DNA of 64,000 nt from Acidobacteriota bacterium (GCA_022826825.1 JAJDUD010000061.1:1-64000); one strand, 5' to 3'. Shown: positions 1-8,331, numbered from the stretch's first letter. The notes: generated by a model from the letters alone, not told the origin. A program made the numbers and translations.

Positions 1-200
1 GGTGCAACCGGGCGGAGGGGACGCTCCCGGACCTGGTCGCCCGAGACGACTGGCGGCACGTCGCCCGCGGGCCTTCGGCCCGCTGTGCCGACCGGAGGTC
101 GGCGTTCCCAGCCGGCGGCGCCATCAAGGCGCTCGGCCGACCCGCCGGGCTGCATTTTCACAGCAACTGGCCGGTGCTCCCGGTGCCGCGGCGCTAGCAT
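1..200. repeat. Composite GC-rich palindromic repeat (edge copy)
   Basis: The segment is made of short inverted repeats such as GGGCCTTCGGCCC and GCCGACCGGAGGTCGGC, followed by a conserved tail containing GCATTTTCACAGCAACTGG. The same tail recurs near 43945-43985 and 60040-60075, so this is one copy of a dispersed composite element and not a gene. It ends a few bases before the start of the Cache lipoprotein. Confidence 0.75.
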
Positions 201-207
201 CGCCGCC

Positions 208-1260
208 ATGCGCGACCTGATGCCTTCATCCCCCTCGACCCGGCTCGTCGCCGCGGCGTTCGCCGTGGCCGTGATCGGCCTCGCGGTGGCCGGATGCGAC
301 GACGAGGCGAGTCCGACGGCTCCGGCCCCGGCCGCGCCAGCCCCGCCACCGCCTCCGGCACCCGAGCCGGCACCGATCCAGGCTGGAGACGTGGTGGACC
401 GCGAGACGCTGAAGACGTTCGTGGAGGCGGCGGCAGCCGAGGCCGCCGCGCAGATCGCCGCGGCGGAGGACGCCTACGCCTTCTTCGACGCCAATTTCCG
501 GCCCGAGGGCCCGTGGCGTCAGGGGGAGATCTACCTGTTCGCCCACCACCTGGACGGGATCCAGTTCTTCCACGCGGTGACTCCGGAGACCGAGGGGCTC
601 GACCGTTCGGAACTCGAAGACGTGAATGGCGTGAAGTTCCTCCAGGAGATCCTCGCCGCCGTTGCCTCCGGCGGGGGATACGTCGAGTACCGCTGGCCCA
701 ACCCGGAGGTCGAGGGGGACGAGGACACCGGCTCGCCGAAGGTGAGCTACGCCGTCCCGCTCACCATCGGCGACCTGGAGCTGTCGCTCGGGGCGGGGAT
801 CTACCTGCCGGTCACGGCGTCCCATGTCCTGAACCGCGGGAACCTGCAGCAGTTCGTGGAGCGCGCCGCGGAAGCGCTTTCCGGGCACGCGGCCGACCGG
901 GAGACCGCGCACGCCTTCCTCGATGCGAACTTCCGCGCCGAGGGTGAGTGGCGGCATCTCGACATCTACGTGTTCGTCATCACCATGGAAGGGATCAACT
1001 TCTTCCAGGCGCCCAACCCCGATTGGGAGGGGACGGACGTTTCCGACCTCGAGGACCTGAACGGGGTGCGGCTGGGCCAGAAACTCCTCGAGGCGGCCCG
1101 CGCGGGCGGGGGATTCGTGGAGTATCTGTGGGACAACCCGGAGGTCGAGGGGGACGAGGAGGACGGGTCGCCCAAACTGGCCTACGCGGTCCCGATCACC
1201 GTCGGCGAAGAGCCGATGCTCCTCGGGTCGGGGATCTACCTGGACGCGTCGGAGCAGTAG
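208..1260 (+). CDS. Lipoprotein with two Cache-like repeats
   Basis: 350-residue predicted lipoprotein. A hydrophobic signal segment ends in a lipobox (V-A-G-C, Cys30) and is followed by a Pro/Ala-rich linker to about residue 60. Two repeats of about 140 residues follow, each with a start like DAxAFxDANFR and an end like GGGxVEYxWxNPE...SPKxxYAVPxT...GxGIYL. This pattern is typical of single Cache (sCache) sensory domains, which bind small ligands outside the cytoplasm. No transmembrane helix, kinase or methyl-accepting domain follows, so it would be a stand-alone ligand binder anchored to the outer or inner membrane. I chose ATG 208 because the upstream part of the frame is repeat DNA and only this start gives a proper signal peptide. 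It is paralogous to the three-repeat protein at 18942-20276. Ligand unknown. Confidence 0.75.
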   Translation: MRDLMPSSPSTRLVAAAFAVAVIGLAVAGCDDEASPTAPAPAAPAPPPPPAPEPAPIQAGDVVDRETLKTFVEAAAAEAAAQIAAAEDAYAFFDANFRPEGPWRQGEIYLFAHHLDGIQFFHAVTPETEGLDRSELEDVNGVKFLQEILAAVASGGGYVEYRWPNPEVEGDEDTGSPKVSYAVPLTIGDLELSLGAGIYLPVTASHVLNRGNLQQFVERAAEALSGHAADRETAHAFLDANFRAEGEWRHLDIYVFVITMEGINFFQAPNPDWEGTDVSDLEDLNGVRLGQKLLEAARAGGGFVEYLWDNPEVEGDEEDGSPKLAYAVPITVGEEPMLLGSGIYLDASEQ

Positions 1261-1413
1261 CAGCCCGGTTTCCCCGGGTCGGCGTCGCCTGGGCCCCGAC
1301 GTCCCTTGGCGCCGGCGCACCCGCATGCTCCGCCCGGGGACAGCCGCCCCTGCGAACGCAATCGGCGATGCGTGCTATTGCCGGACTCCAACCGTGTTAC
1401 GGGACCATAATGA

Positions 1414-1452
1414 TGGACAAAACCAGCGTTATGAACGATAATGTCATTCATA
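1414..1452 (+). promoter_or_regulatory. Promoter with overlapping operator of the RelB/YafQ pair
   Basis: TGGACA (1414-1419) and GATAAT (1437-1442) are separated by 17 bases, a good sigma-70-like promoter. The inverted repeat TATGAA-N11-TTCATA (1430-1452) overlaps the -10 element and ends just before an AGGAGG ribosome site at 1457-1462. An operator on the -10 element is expected for a TA operon repressed by its own antitoxin. Confidence 0.55.
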
Positions 1453-1473
1453 CGCAGGAGGATTCTGGTTTCG

Positions 1474-1737
1474 ATGGCCGCAAAGCAACTCGTTCAGGCT
1501 CGCATTGACGGAGCCGTCAAGGAGGAAGCCGCCGCGGTACTGGCCGCGATGGGCCTGACCATCTCCGACGCCGTGCGGCTGCTGTTGTTCCGGGTGGCGC
1601 ACGAGAAAGCGCTGCCGTTCGCGCCCTTGAGTCCGAACGCGGCGACCGTCGAGGCGATGAAGGAAGCCCGCAAGGGCGGCCTACCCCGGTTCGCCGGCGT
1701 GCAGGCTCTTATGGATGACCTGCATGCGGACGATTGA
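1474..1737 (+). CDS. RelB/DinJ-family antitoxin
   Basis: 87-residue protein with an N-terminal ribbon-helix-helix segment (Q-A-R-I-D followed by LTISDAVRLLLFRV), the signature of RelB/DinJ antitoxins. These bind their own operator as dimers and wrap the toxin with the C-terminal half, here the stretch from KEARKGG to DDLHADD. The start at 1474 is preferred over ATG 1441 because AGGAGG lies 11 bases upstream and the inverted-repeat operator covers 1430-1452. The toxin gene begins before this gene ends, so the two are translationally coupled. Confidence 0.85.
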   Translation: MAAKQLVQARIDGAVKEEAAAVLAAMGLTISDAVRLLLFRVAHEKALPFAPLSPNAATVEAMKEARKGGLPRFAGVQALMDDLHADD

Positions 1738-2005
1738 GCGGACGACGCAGTTCAAACGAGATTACAAGCGTGAGTCCCGGGGCCGGCATCGAGTGTCCCT
1801 CGATGCCGCCGTTACTGCCGTCGTGGAGGCGCTGGCGAGTGACCGGCCGCTGCCGCCTCGATACCGCGACCACGCCCTGAGCGGCCCGTGGTCCGATTAC
1901 CGGGACTGCCACGTGAGGCCCGACCTGATCCTGATCGACTCGAAGCCGGATGCCGACACGTTGCGGCTCGTCCGCCTCGGGTCGCATTCGGAACTCGGAT
2001 TCTGA
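1724..2005 (+). CDS. YafQ-family mRNA interferase toxin
   Basis: About 93 residues. The sequence matches YafQ/RelE-fold ribosome-dependent mRNA interferases: an N-terminal TxQFKRDYKR, then RYRDHALSG, YRDCHVRPDLILID and a C-terminal LxRLGSHSELGF. The His in DHAL, the His and Asp in CHVRPD and the His in SHSEL correspond to the YafQ active-site residues, so the toxin looks intact. ATG 1724 matches the usual YafQ N-terminus (MRTIE); ATG 1715 is an alternative. Both overlap the end of the antitoxin gene. In the cell it would cut mRNA at the ribosome when the antitoxin is degraded. Confidence 0.85.
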   Translation: MRTIERTTQFKRDYKRESRGRHRVSLDAAVTAVVEALASDRPLPPRYRDHALSGPWSDYRDCHVRPDLILIDSKPDADTLRLVRLGSHSELGF

Positions 2006-2050
2006 TCTGCCGTTCTCCGGGCCGCGTCGTGGGTTCAGGGCGCCGGAACA

Positions 2051-2245
2051 TCAGACCTCCATCGGAGGCTGCGGCTCGGGCTGCTCCGCGCGCGGGCAGC
2101 CGTCGCAGGCGTCGCCAGCCGGCCCCTCGACGCCGCAGCGGCGGAGGATGCAGCGGCCCTTCAGCAGCGTGCCGAGCCCGAGCAGGAAGATGGACAGGGC
2201 GACCACCGCCAGCGAGAGGAGGACGACCCCGAGCGCCTGAAGCAT
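2051..2245 (-). CDS. Small membrane protein resembling Nqr maturation factor NqrM
   Basis: 64-residue protein with one N-terminal membrane helix (LGVVLLSLAVVALSIFLLGL), then KGRC...RRCG...DACDGCP and a short charged tail. One helix followed by four cysteines in a short C-terminal domain is the layout of NqrM (DUF539), a factor needed to assemble Na+-NQR, probably for iron delivery to NqrD/NqrE. The protein is on the same strand as apbE and nqrCDEF and lies downstream of them, as nqrM often does. An AGGAT ribosome site lies about a dozen bases before ATG. Two plus-strand toxin genes separate it from apbE. Family membership is inferred from layout, not from a close sequence match. Confidence 0.5.
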   Translation of the reverse strand: MLQALGVVLLSLAVVALSIFLLGLGTLLKGRCILRRCGVEGPAGDACDGCPRAEQPEPQPPMEV

Positions 2246-2319
2246 TCCGGGTTCATCCTACCCCCGGTTGGGAGTGAACCTTCGCGGAGAGTCCGGCAAC
2301 TGAGGCGGCATCATGTGAC

Positions 2320-2354
2320 TTGATAGGTCATGAGTTCAGGACCATAATGGTCTC
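2320..2354 (+). promoter_or_regulatory. Promoter and operator of the Phd/PIN pair
   Basis: TTGATA (2320-2325), a 17-base spacer and CATAAT (2343-2348) form a near-consensus promoter. The -10 element is the centre of the palindrome GACCAT-A-ATGGTC (2340-2352), a likely operator for the antitoxin. Transcription would begin at or next to the ATG at 2355, so the message may be leaderless. The box GGACCATAATG also occurs at 1402-1412 ahead of the other TA pair. Confidence 0.55.
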
Positions 2355-2636
2355 ATGCAGACGGCATCCATTTCCGAACTGAAGGCCAACCTCTCCCGCT
2401 ACGTGCGCGAGGTGCAGCGCGGCGGCGAGGTTCAGGTGCTCCATCGGGGCACACCGGTGGCGCGGCTCGTGCCGCCCGCGCCGGGTCACGACGATGCCCG
2501 CCAGCGACTGATTGCGGCCGGGGTCATACGGCCAGGTACGGGAGACGCCAGACGAATCCTCGACAAACCGCCGCTGAAACTGGGGACCAGCGTCCTTGAA
2601 GCGCTGCTCGAGGAACGGCGGGAGGCGCCGTTCTGA
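2355..2636 (+). CDS. Phd/YefM-family antitoxin
   Basis: 93-residue protein beginning MQTASISELKANLSRYV, with VQVLHRGTPVARLVP, the Phd/YefM DNA-binding fold. The C-terminal half (LGTSVLEALLEERR) would neutralise the PIN toxin encoded next. It represses its own promoter in known systems, consistent with the palindrome over the -10 element just upstream. The stop codon TGA at 2634-2636 overlaps the proposed toxin start. Confidence 0.85.
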   Translation: MQTASISELKANLSRYVREVQRGGEVQVLHRGTPVARLVPPAPGHDDARQRLIAAGVIRPGTGDARRILDKPPLKLGTSVLEALLEERREAPF

Positions 2637-3061
2637 GGTACTGGGACGCTTCGGCCATCGTTCCGCTCTTCATTGATGAGCGGCAGTCGGCGCGGGCGAG
2701 ACACTGGCTCAACGAGGACGATCACATCCTCACCTGGATCTGGACGCACACCGAGACCATCAGCGCCGTCGAACGCCGCGTGCGGCAGGGCCTCCTGTCC
2801 CGGGAGGACCGGCGCTCCGCGCTGACTCGATTGGACGTTCTCGCGGCGGACTGGGATGAGATCGGCGACGTCCTCGCGGTTCGGGCGCGCGCCGAAGCCC
2901 TGCTCGCCCGTCACCCGCTGCGCGGCGCGGACGCGGGACAGCTCGGCGCCGCGCTGCATGCTCGGGACATCACCGGACAACTCACGTTCGTGAGCCTGGA
3001 CAAGGATCTAGCCAAGGCCGCGGAACAGGAAGGGCTTCGCGTTCTCGAGGCCGGGGACTGA
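2633..3061 (+). CDS. PIN-domain (VapC-type) toxin with probable CTG start
   Basis: 142 residues from a CTG at 2633. The PIN domain requires the N-terminal strand YWDASAIVPL, whose Asp is the first metal ligand, and this lies upstream of the first ATG (2780). No ATG, GTG or TTG occurs in frame between the upstream stop at 2597 and that motif. The only near-cognate start is CTG, which overlaps the antitoxin stop as CTGA, just like the ATGA overlaps of other TA pairs. The remaining acidic residues are present: Glu in HTETISAVE, Asp in GADAGQLGAAL and Asp in FVSLDKDLAKAA. It is a predicted Mg2+-dependent RNase. If CTG is not used, the toxin is inactivated. Confidence 0.75.
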   Translation: MRYWDASAIVPLFIDERQSARARHWLNEDDHILTWIWTHTETISAVERRVRQGLLSREDRRSALTRLDVLAADWDEIGDVLAVRARAEALLARHPLRGADAGQLGAALHARDITGQLTFVSLDKDLAKAAEQEGLRVLEAGD

Positions 3062-3085
3062 GCCCGGGCGCGGACCTCCCCTGCC

Positions 3086-4102
3086 TCAATCGCCCGGGGC
3101 GCGGGTTGCGGCGGTAAAGGGAGCGGTCGCGAAGTCTTTGACAGCCCCATCCGCGCCGACGGTCAGGAAGAGCGCCGCGATGCCCCGCCGCTCGGCGAGG
3201 TCGAAGCCCTCCTCCGGTCCCAGGACATAGAGGGCGGTGGCCCAGACGTCGGCCTCGAGGCATAACGCGGCGAGGACCGTGACCGACCCGGCCCGCCGCT
3301 CGACCGGCCGGCCGGCGCGCGGATCCAGGATGTGGGTCCAGAAGCGCCCCTCCTCATCGCCGGCGGCCGGGCGGAAGTCCCGGTAACCGCCGGAGGTGGC
3401 CATCCCGAGGTCCCGGACCGGGAACGCGCGGTGGACGGCCGTCGCCACCCCTCCGGAGGGGTCCTGCACGCCGACCGTCCACGCGCCCCGCGCCTGGATC
3501 TCGCCGCCGACCTCCACCAGGTGCTCGGTCAAACCGAGTTCGGTGAGGATGGTCGAAAGGCGATCCACGGCGTAGCCCTTGGCGATGCCGGACAGGTCCA
3601 GCTCGATGTGCCGGACCTGTCGCTGGAGAACGGCCTGACCGTCCAGCCGCTCGAGAGACAGCAGGCGGCTCCCCACCCGGGTGCGCGCCGAGTCCACCTC
3701 TTCGGGATCGGGCGCTGCCGACGCCGGATCGCCGTCCGGGCCGAAGCCGAAGAGCCGGAGCAGCGGGCCGACGGTGACGTCGAAAGCGCCGCCGGATTCT
3801 TCATGGACCCGGAGCGCGGCCTCCAGCACCAGGGCCAGCGGGTCCGAGATCGGCTGCGGATCCGTGGAGTCCGACGCGTTCAGGCGGGAGAGCTCCGAGT
3901 CGGCCCGCCAGTTGGACATGCTCCGATCGACCGCGTCGAGTTCGGTTTCGATGGCCGCCCGGACGGATTCGGCATCCGTCTCCGGACCGCGGATGCGGAC
4001 CGTCCAGCGGGTCCCGAAGGCTTCACCTTCGAGGGCCCAGGCGGGGTCGGGAGGCGGGGCGCAGGCGGCGGTGGCCCAAGCCAGCGCCGCGACGACCAGC
4101 AC
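3086..4102 (-). CDS. apbE: FAD:protein FMN transferase ApbE
   Basis: 338-residue ApbE protein. It transfers FMN from FAD onto a Thr of target proteins, in this setting NqrB and NqrC. Family marks are GTRWTVRI near the N-terminus, GGAFDVTVGPL, LDLSGIAKGYAVD, VEVGGEIQARG and WTHILDPRAGRP. A short hydrophobic leader ending in ATAAC suggests a periplasmic lipoprotein, although the lipobox is imperfect. The start is GTG at 4102. A palindromic repeat (4107-4160) sits directly upstream. It follows nqrF and the GYD gene on the same strand, so it is probably part of the nqr operon. Confidence 0.92.
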   Translation of the reverse strand: MLVVAALAWATAACAPPPDPAWALEGEAFGTRWTVRIRGPETDAESVRAAIETELDAVDRSMSNWRADSELSRLNASDSTDPQPISDPLALVLEAALRVHEESGGAFDVTVGPLLRLFGFGPDGDPASAAPDPEEVDSARTRVGSRLLSLERLDGQAVLQRQVRHIELDLSGIAKGYAVDRLSTILTELGLTEHLVEVGGEIQARGAWTVGVQDPSGGVATAVHRAFPVRDLGMATSGGYRDFRPAAGDEEGRFWTHILDPRAGRPVERRAGSVTVLAALCLEADVWATALYVLGPEEGFDLAERRGIAALFLTVGADGAVKDFATAPFTAATRAPGD

Positions 4103-4106
4103 CGCG

Positions 4107-4160
4107 GGGAGTTTCGCGGCCTGCGGCCGCGATGCCGCTCTGAAGAGCGGCGCTCCTGGC
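4107..4160. repeat. REP-like palindromic repeat
   Basis: GTTTCGCGGCCTGCGGCC followed by GCCGCTCTGAAGAGCGGC and GCTCCTGG: two adjacent perfect or near-perfect hairpins. The same two-hairpin unit recurs at 16090-16140, 43578-43630, 45868-45920 and 56100-56150. It lies in the only spacer between the GYD gene and apbE and could act on mRNA stability. Confidence 0.8.
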
Positions 4161-4172
4161 GGCCGCAGTGTT

Positions 4173-4499
4173 TCAGGCGCCGGGCAGGCGGTACTGGACG
4201 GACTTGGACTTCGCTACGGCCGCGTCGATGTCCGCCGCGGAGAGCAGGACGGTGGTCTGGACCGTGAGCGCCCCGGCCGCGGCGATGTTCAGCGCGAGCG
4301 CGGTTGCCGCCGCTTCGTCGGGGACGTCGGCGATCAGGTAGAGGTCGCAGTCGCCGAAGGCGTAGTAGAAGCCTTCGAGGCTGCCCCCGACGCTCTCGAC
4401 GGTCGCGCGCAGGGCCGCCTCCCGGCCGCTGCCGCCCTCGGCGAGCAGCCCGTTCAGGCCGGACTGCGTGTAGTTCGTGCGGAACATGTACTTGGCCAT
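4173..4499 (-). CDS. GYD-domain protein
   Basis: 108 residues, beginning MAKYMFRTNYTQSGLNGLL and continuing with GGSLEGFYYAFGDCDLYLIADVPD, the pattern of the GYD domain (a ferredoxin-like, probably dimeric fold). Biochemical function is not established for the family. It lies 44 bases downstream of nqrF and just ahead of apbE on the same strand, so it is probably co-transcribed with the Nqr genes. ATG 4499 is preceded by a purine-rich region on the coding strand. An Nqr link is suggested only by position. Confidence 0.7.
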   Translation of the reverse strand: MAKYMFRTNYTQSGLNGLLAEGGSGREAALRATVESVGGSLEGFYYAFGDCDLYLIADVPDEAAATALALNIAAAGALTVQTTVLLSAADIDAAVAKSKSVQYRLPGA

Positions 4500-4543
4500 G
4501 CTGGCCCCCCCTTGGCGAAGATGTCGCGGTGGTGCGATGGAGC

Positions 4544-5773
4544 CTACCCGAAGTCGTCGAAGGCGATGTTCTCCGGCTCGACGCCGAGGCTGTCGAGCAT
4601 CTGGAGGCACGCCTTCAGCATCATCGGGGGGCCGCAGAGGTAGTACTCGGCGTCCTCCGGGTTCGGGTGGTCCTTCAGGTAGTTGTCGTAGAGGACCTGG
4701 TGGATGAAGCCGGTGTAGCCGGTCCAGTTGTCCTCGGGGAGGGGCTCGGAGAGCGCCAGCTTCCAGTCGAAGTTCGCGTTCTCCGCGGCGATCGCGTCGA
4801 AATCGTCCTGGTAGAAGGCCTCCCGGAGGCTCCGCGCGCCGTACCAGAACGAGACCTTGCGGCCGGTCTTCAGCCGGCGGAACTGGTCGAAGATGTGGGA
4901 GCGCATCGGCGCCATCCCCGCCCCGCCGCCCACGAAGACCATCTCGTTGCCGGTCTCCTTCGCGAAGAACTCGCCGAAGGGTCCGGAAATCGTCACCTCG
5001 TCGCCGGGCTTGAGCCCGAAGAGCCAGGAGGTCATCTTGCCGGGCGGGACGTCGGGCATCCGGGGCGGCGGCGAGGCGATCCGGACGTTCAGCAGGATGA
5101 CGCCGCGCTCCTCGGGATAGTTCGCCATCGAGTAGGCCCGCACGACCTCCTCGTCCTCGGCGACGGTGGCCTTGTACTGCCACATGTTGAAGCGGTCCCA
5201 GTCGTCCCGGTACTCCTCCTCGATGTCGAAGTCCCCGTAGCTCAGCGCGTAGGGCGGGCACTCGATCTGGATGTAGCCGCCCGCCCGGAAGGGGACCTCC
5301 TCTCCGGCGGGAAGCTCCAGCACCAGCTCCTTGATGAAGGTCGCGACGTTGTGGTTCGAGCGGACCCGGCACTTCCACTGGCGCACGCTGAACAGTTCCG
5401 GCGCCACCTCGATCGAGACGTCCTGCTTCACCTTGACCTGGCACGAGAGCCGGACCCCCTCGCGCTCCTCGCCCCGGGTGAGGTGGCTGCGCTCGGTCGG
5501 GAGGACGGCGCCGCCGCCGTCCAGCACGCGCAGGGTGCAGACCCCGCAGCTCCCCTTGCCGCCGCACGCGGAGGGAATGAAGAGGCCGTTCGCGGCCAGC
5601 GTTCCGAGCAGCGTGCCCCCGGCCGGGGTGCAGATGTCGTGCTCCGGGTCGTCGTTGATGCGGATCGTTACCTCCCCGGTGGCGACCAGGCGCTTCCGCG
5701 CGTAGAGCAGCACGACCACCAGCGCCAGGATGACCCCGGTGAAGCCGGCGACGCCGAGGAGGACCGTCGTCAC
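4544..5773 (-). CDS. nqrF: Na+-NQR subunit F (NADH dehydrogenase component)
   Basis: 409-residue electron-input subunit of the sodium-pumping NADH:quinone reductase. It has an N-terminal membrane helix (about residues 4-24), then a plant-type 2Fe-2S ferredoxin domain with Cys70, Cys76, Cys79 and a fourth Cys near 111 ([10 protein letters not shown]...LSC). The FAD-binding domain shows RAYSMANYP, and the NADH-binding domain shows [12 protein letters not shown] and ends FDDFG, as in the family. It takes electrons from cytosolic NADH and passes them to the NqrD/E iron centre. Start GTG 5773; nqrE ends 10 bases upstream. Confidence 0.95.
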   Translation of the reverse strand: MTTVLLGVAGFTGVILALVVVLLYARKRLVATGEVTIRINDDPEHDICTPAGGTLLGTLAANGLFIPSACGGKGSCGVCTLRVLDGGGAVLPTERSHLTRGEEREGVRLSCQVKVKQDVSIEVAPELFSVRQWKCRVRSNHNVATFIKELVLELPAGEEVPFRAGGYIQIECPPYALSYGDFDIEEEYRDDWDRFNMWQYKATVAEDEEVVRAYSMANYPEERGVILLNVRIASPPPRMPDVPPGKMTSWLFGLKPGDEVTISGPFGEFFAKETGNEMVFVGGGAGMAPMRSHIFDQFRRLKTGRKVSFWYGARSLREAFYQDDFDAIAAENANFDWKLALSEPLPEDNWTGYTGFIHQVLYDNYLKDHPNPEDAEYYLCGPPMMLKACLQMLDSLGVEPENIAFDDFG

Positions 5774-5783
5774 GACCGCTCGC

Positions 5784-6401
5784 TCAGAGCTGGATGCCGC
5801 CGAAGGCCAGGAAACCGATGGCCATCAGCCCGGTGAGCAGGAAGGTGATGCCGAGCCCGCGCAGCCCGGCCGGGATGTGGTGGTAGCGCAGCCGTTCCCG
5901 GATCCCGGCGAGCGCGGCGATGGCGAGCAGCCACCCGACCCCCGAGCCGAAGCCGAACACCGCCGCCTCCGGCAGGGTGAGTCCCCGCTCCACCATCAGC
6001 AGCGACGCCCCCAGGATCGCGCAGTTCACCGCGATGAGCGGCAGGAACACCCCGAGCGCGGCGTGGAGCGTCGGGAAGAAGCGGTCGAGGGCCATCTCGA
6101 CGATCTGGACGGTCGCCGCGATCGTGCCGATGAAGGTCAGGAAGCGCAGGAAGGAGAGGTCCTGCCCCGACAGGGCGGCGTGCGCCCAGCCGAGGGCGCC
6201 GGGCCGGAGCAGGTAGTCGTTGATGGCGTGGTTCAGCGGCACCGTCACGGTGAGGACGAAGACCACCGCGAGCCCCAGGCCGATCGCGGTGCTGACCCGC
6301 TTCGAGACCGCGAGGAACGAGCACATCCCGAGGAAGAAGGTCAGGGCCATGTTCTCGACGAAGATCGCCTTGACCGCGATGTTCAGGTAGTCCTGGAGCA
6401 T
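5784..6401 (-). CDS. nqrE: Na+-NQR subunit E
   Basis: 205-residue integral membrane subunit with about six helices, beginning [20 protein letters not shown]. In the known enzyme NqrD and NqrE form an inverted pair that holds an iron centre between them, with cysteines at helix ends; here [11 protein letters not shown] and [10 protein letters not shown] carry the expected cysteines. The start ATG shares its first A with the nqrD stop (TGATG), so the genes are translationally coupled. Confidence 0.95.
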   Translation of the reverse strand: MLQDYLNIAVKAIFVENMALTFFLGMCSFLAVSKRVSTAIGLGLAVVFVLTVTVPLNHAINDYLLRPGALGWAHAALSGQDLSFLRFLTFIGTIAATVQIVEMALDRFFPTLHAALGVFLPLIAVNCAILGASLLMVERGLTLPEAAVFGFGSGVGWLLAIAALAGIRERLRYHHIPAGLRGLGITFLLTGLMAIGFLAFGGIQL

Positions 6402-7024
6402 CACTCGGCCTCGTTCTGCTCGGGCCGGAAGGTCCGCAGGATCCAGATCAGGAAGCCGATCACGAAGAAGGCGCCCGGCGACAGGCTCATGAGGCCGTTC
6501 GGGGTGAACCAGCCCCCCTCGGAAGCGAGCGGCAGCACCGGGATGCCCCAGAAGGTGCCGGCCCCGAACACCTCGCGCGCCGCGCCGACCACCAGCAGGA
6601 TGGCCGCGTAGCCGAGGCCGTTCCCGATCCCGTCGATGAGGCTCTTCAGCGGCGGGTTCTGCATCGCGAACGCCTCCGCCCGCCCCATGATGATGCAGTT
6701 CGTGATGATGAGCCCCACGAAGACGCTGAGCTGCTTCGAGATCTCGTAGACGTACGCCTTCAGGATCTGGTCGGTGACGATGACCAGCGAGGCGATGATC
6801 GTGAGCTGGACGATGATCCGGATGTTCGTCGGGATCATGTTCCGGAGCAGGCTGACCGACAGGTTGGAGAGCGCGATCACCGCGACCACCGCGGCGCTCA
6901 TCACCACCGACGTCTGCATCCCGGTGGTGACCGCGAGGGCCGAACAGATCCCGAGCACCTGGAGCGCGATCGGGTTGTTGTGGATGAGCGGGTCCATCAG
7001 GATCCGCCGCGTTTCGGTGGCCAT
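6401..7024 (-). CDS. nqrD: Na+-NQR subunit D
   Basis: 207-residue membrane subunit, partner of NqrE. It begins with a cytoplasmic stretch and [20 protein letters not shown], and later has [16 protein letters not shown]. The two cysteines (GICSA and TNCII) match those that bind the iron centre with NqrE. Five to six hydrophobic helices are visible, and it ends [13 protein letters not shown]. It lies 3 bases downstream of nqrC and overlaps nqrE by one base. Confidence 0.95.
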   Translation of the reverse strand: MATETRRILMDPLIHNNPIALQVLGICSALAVTTGMQTSVVMSAAVVAVIALSNLSVSLLRNMIPTNIRIIVQLTIIASLVIVTDQILKAYVYEISKQLSVFVGLIITNCIIMGRAEAFAMQNPPLKSLIDGIGNGLGYAAILLVVGAAREVFGAGTFWGIPVLPLASEGGWFTPNGLMSLSPGAFFVIGFLIWILRTFRPEQNEAE

Positions 7025-7027
7025 CGG

Positions 7028-7801
7028 TTAGCCGGCCGCCTCCCTGTGCAGCCGCTCCAGGAACGGCCCGAAGCCGCTCTCGGCGAGCCAGAAACGCAGC
7101 AGGTTGGTGACCCCGCGGCTGGTCATGGTGGCCCCGGCGAGCCCGTCCACCCGGTGCGGGTCCTCGGCGACGGAGCCGGCCGCCGCCTTCAGCACCTCGA
7201 TGATCGGCTCCCCGGCGGTTCCGAACACCCGCCGCCCCGGCCACCGGGCCTTCCAGTTCGGGTTGTCCACCTCGCCGCCGAGTCCCGGGGTCTCCTTGTG
7301 CTCGTAGAAGGTGAGTCCGCGCACCGTGTCGAGGTCCGCCTCGAGGGCGAGGTAGCCGTAGAGCACCGACCAGAGCCCCTGCCCCCGGACCGGCAGCACC
7401 ACGGCGTCCAGCCGGCCCTCCGCCTCGACCAGGTAAACGACGGAGCGCCTTTCCACCCTCCGGATCCGCGCCAGGTTCTCGGGCACCGCGCGTGACGAGT
7501 CCGTGATGCCGGCCTCCACCAGCGGGTCCACGCTCGCCGGATCCACGCCGGGAAGCTCCTCGCCGGTTTCCAGATCCACCACCACGGCGCGGACCGCGGC
7601 GAAGCGTTCCGCCATGTCCGCTTCGGAGAGTTCTTCGTCCGGGTCGGCGAGTCCGGCGGCGAAGAGGACGTTCCGCTGGCGCTCCCGCTCGGCGTTCGCC
7701 GCCTGGAGGTCGCGGAGAGCCACCGCCGACCCGGAGACCATCACCGCGCAGACGAGGCACACGGCCGCCGCGAACAACAGGATGTAGCGGGCAGTACTCA
7801 C
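7028..7801 (-). CDS. nqrC: Na+-NQR subunit C
   Basis: About 257 residues. One N-terminal membrane helix ([18 protein letters not shown]) anchors a periplasmic domain with the flavinylation motif [10 protein letters not shown], in which the second Thr (near residue 224) carries FMN attached by Apb[15 protein letters not shown] is also typical. I prefer GTG 7801, which gives MSTARYILL, close to known NqrC N-termini; TTG 7816 is possible and is the first start after an in-frame stop. In the standard operon nqrC follows nqrB directly. Here nqrB is more than 5 kb away, so this half needs its own promoter or read-through. Confidence 0.93.
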   Translation of the reverse strand: MSTARYILLFAAAVCLVCAVMVSGSAVALRDLQAANAERERQRNVLFAAGLADPDEELSEADMAERFAAVRAVVVDLETGEELPGVDPASVDPLVEAGITDSSRAVPENLARIRRVERRSVVYLVEAEGRLDAVVLPVRGQGLWSVLYGYLALEADLDTVRGLTFYEHKETPGLGGEVDNPNWKARWPGRRVFGTAGEPIIEVLKAAAGSVAEDPHRVDGLAGATMTSRGVTNLLRFWLAESGFGPFLERLHREAAG

Positions 7802-7883
7802 GAAAAAGGCCGCCAAATTTTAGCCGCCGACCCGGGGATCGGGTACGCACGGATTCGGGCGGTGGAACTACATGGCAGTTCAA

Positions 7884-7902
7884 TGCATACTGTCTCTATG
7901 CA
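7884..7902 (+). promoter_or_regulatory. Candidate PadR operator in the nqrC-padR divergent region
   Basis: A perfect inverted repeat TGCATA-N7-TATGCA lies 43 bases before padR and about 80 bases before nqrC, which is transcribed the other way. PadR proteins bind short dyads with such ATGC/GCAT half-sites. If this is the operator, PadR could govern both its own operon and the detached nqrCDEF genes. Confidence 0.45.
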
Positions 7903-7944
7903 CAGCGGACCCGCCGGCGCCGTCTCCTCCGGGGAGGGCCGGCG

Positions 7945-8307
7945 ATGAACATCGGCAAGGACCTCGTTGCGGCCTCCGCGACCCCGCTCGTCCTCGCCAT
8001 CCTCGCCGAGGACGACAGCTACGGCTACGCGATCATCCGGCGGGTGGCGGAACTGTCGGACGGCGAGCTCCGGTGGACCGACGGCATGCTCTATCCGGTG
8101 CTCCACCGTCTCGAGCGGTTCGGTTACGTCGAGGCGCGCTGGGCGACGGTGGAGACCGGGCGCCGGCGGCGCTACTACCGCATCACGGAGGGCGGCCGGG
8201 AACACCTCGCCGCCCAGCGGCGCCAGTGGGAGGTGGTGGGCGCGGCGTTGCGGCAGGTCGGGCTGAAGTTCGCCCCTGCAACCGTCGCCTGGGAGCCGGC
8301 CGCGTAG
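7945..8307 (+). CDS. PadR-family transcriptional regulator
   Basis: 120 residues forming a single winged helix: TPLVLAILAEDDSYGYAIIRRV, then RWTDGMLYPVLHRLERFGYVEA and RRRYYRITEGGREHL, all diagnostic of PadR. The C-terminal dimer helix is short, as in the small (PadR-s2) subfamily. It heads a plus-strand run with two membrane protein genes, a pairing common in high-GC Acidobacteriota-like genomes, where PadR controls a neighbouring permease. Its gene and nqrC diverge from a 140-base spacer. Confidence 0.93.
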   Translation: MNIGKDLVAASATPLVLAILAEDDSYGYAIIRRVAELSDGELRWTDGMLYPVLHRLERFGYVEARWATVETGRRRRYYRITEGGREHLAAQRRQWEVVGAALRQVGLKFAPATVAWEPAA

Positions 8308-8331
8308 GCGGGAACCACGGGAAACGGGATC

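Noticed and set aside
5784-7883. A single minus-strand protein of about 700 residues
   Set aside because: Only its last part equals NqrE; the rest is an out-of-register reading of nqrD and nqrC, both of which have full family motifs in their own frames.
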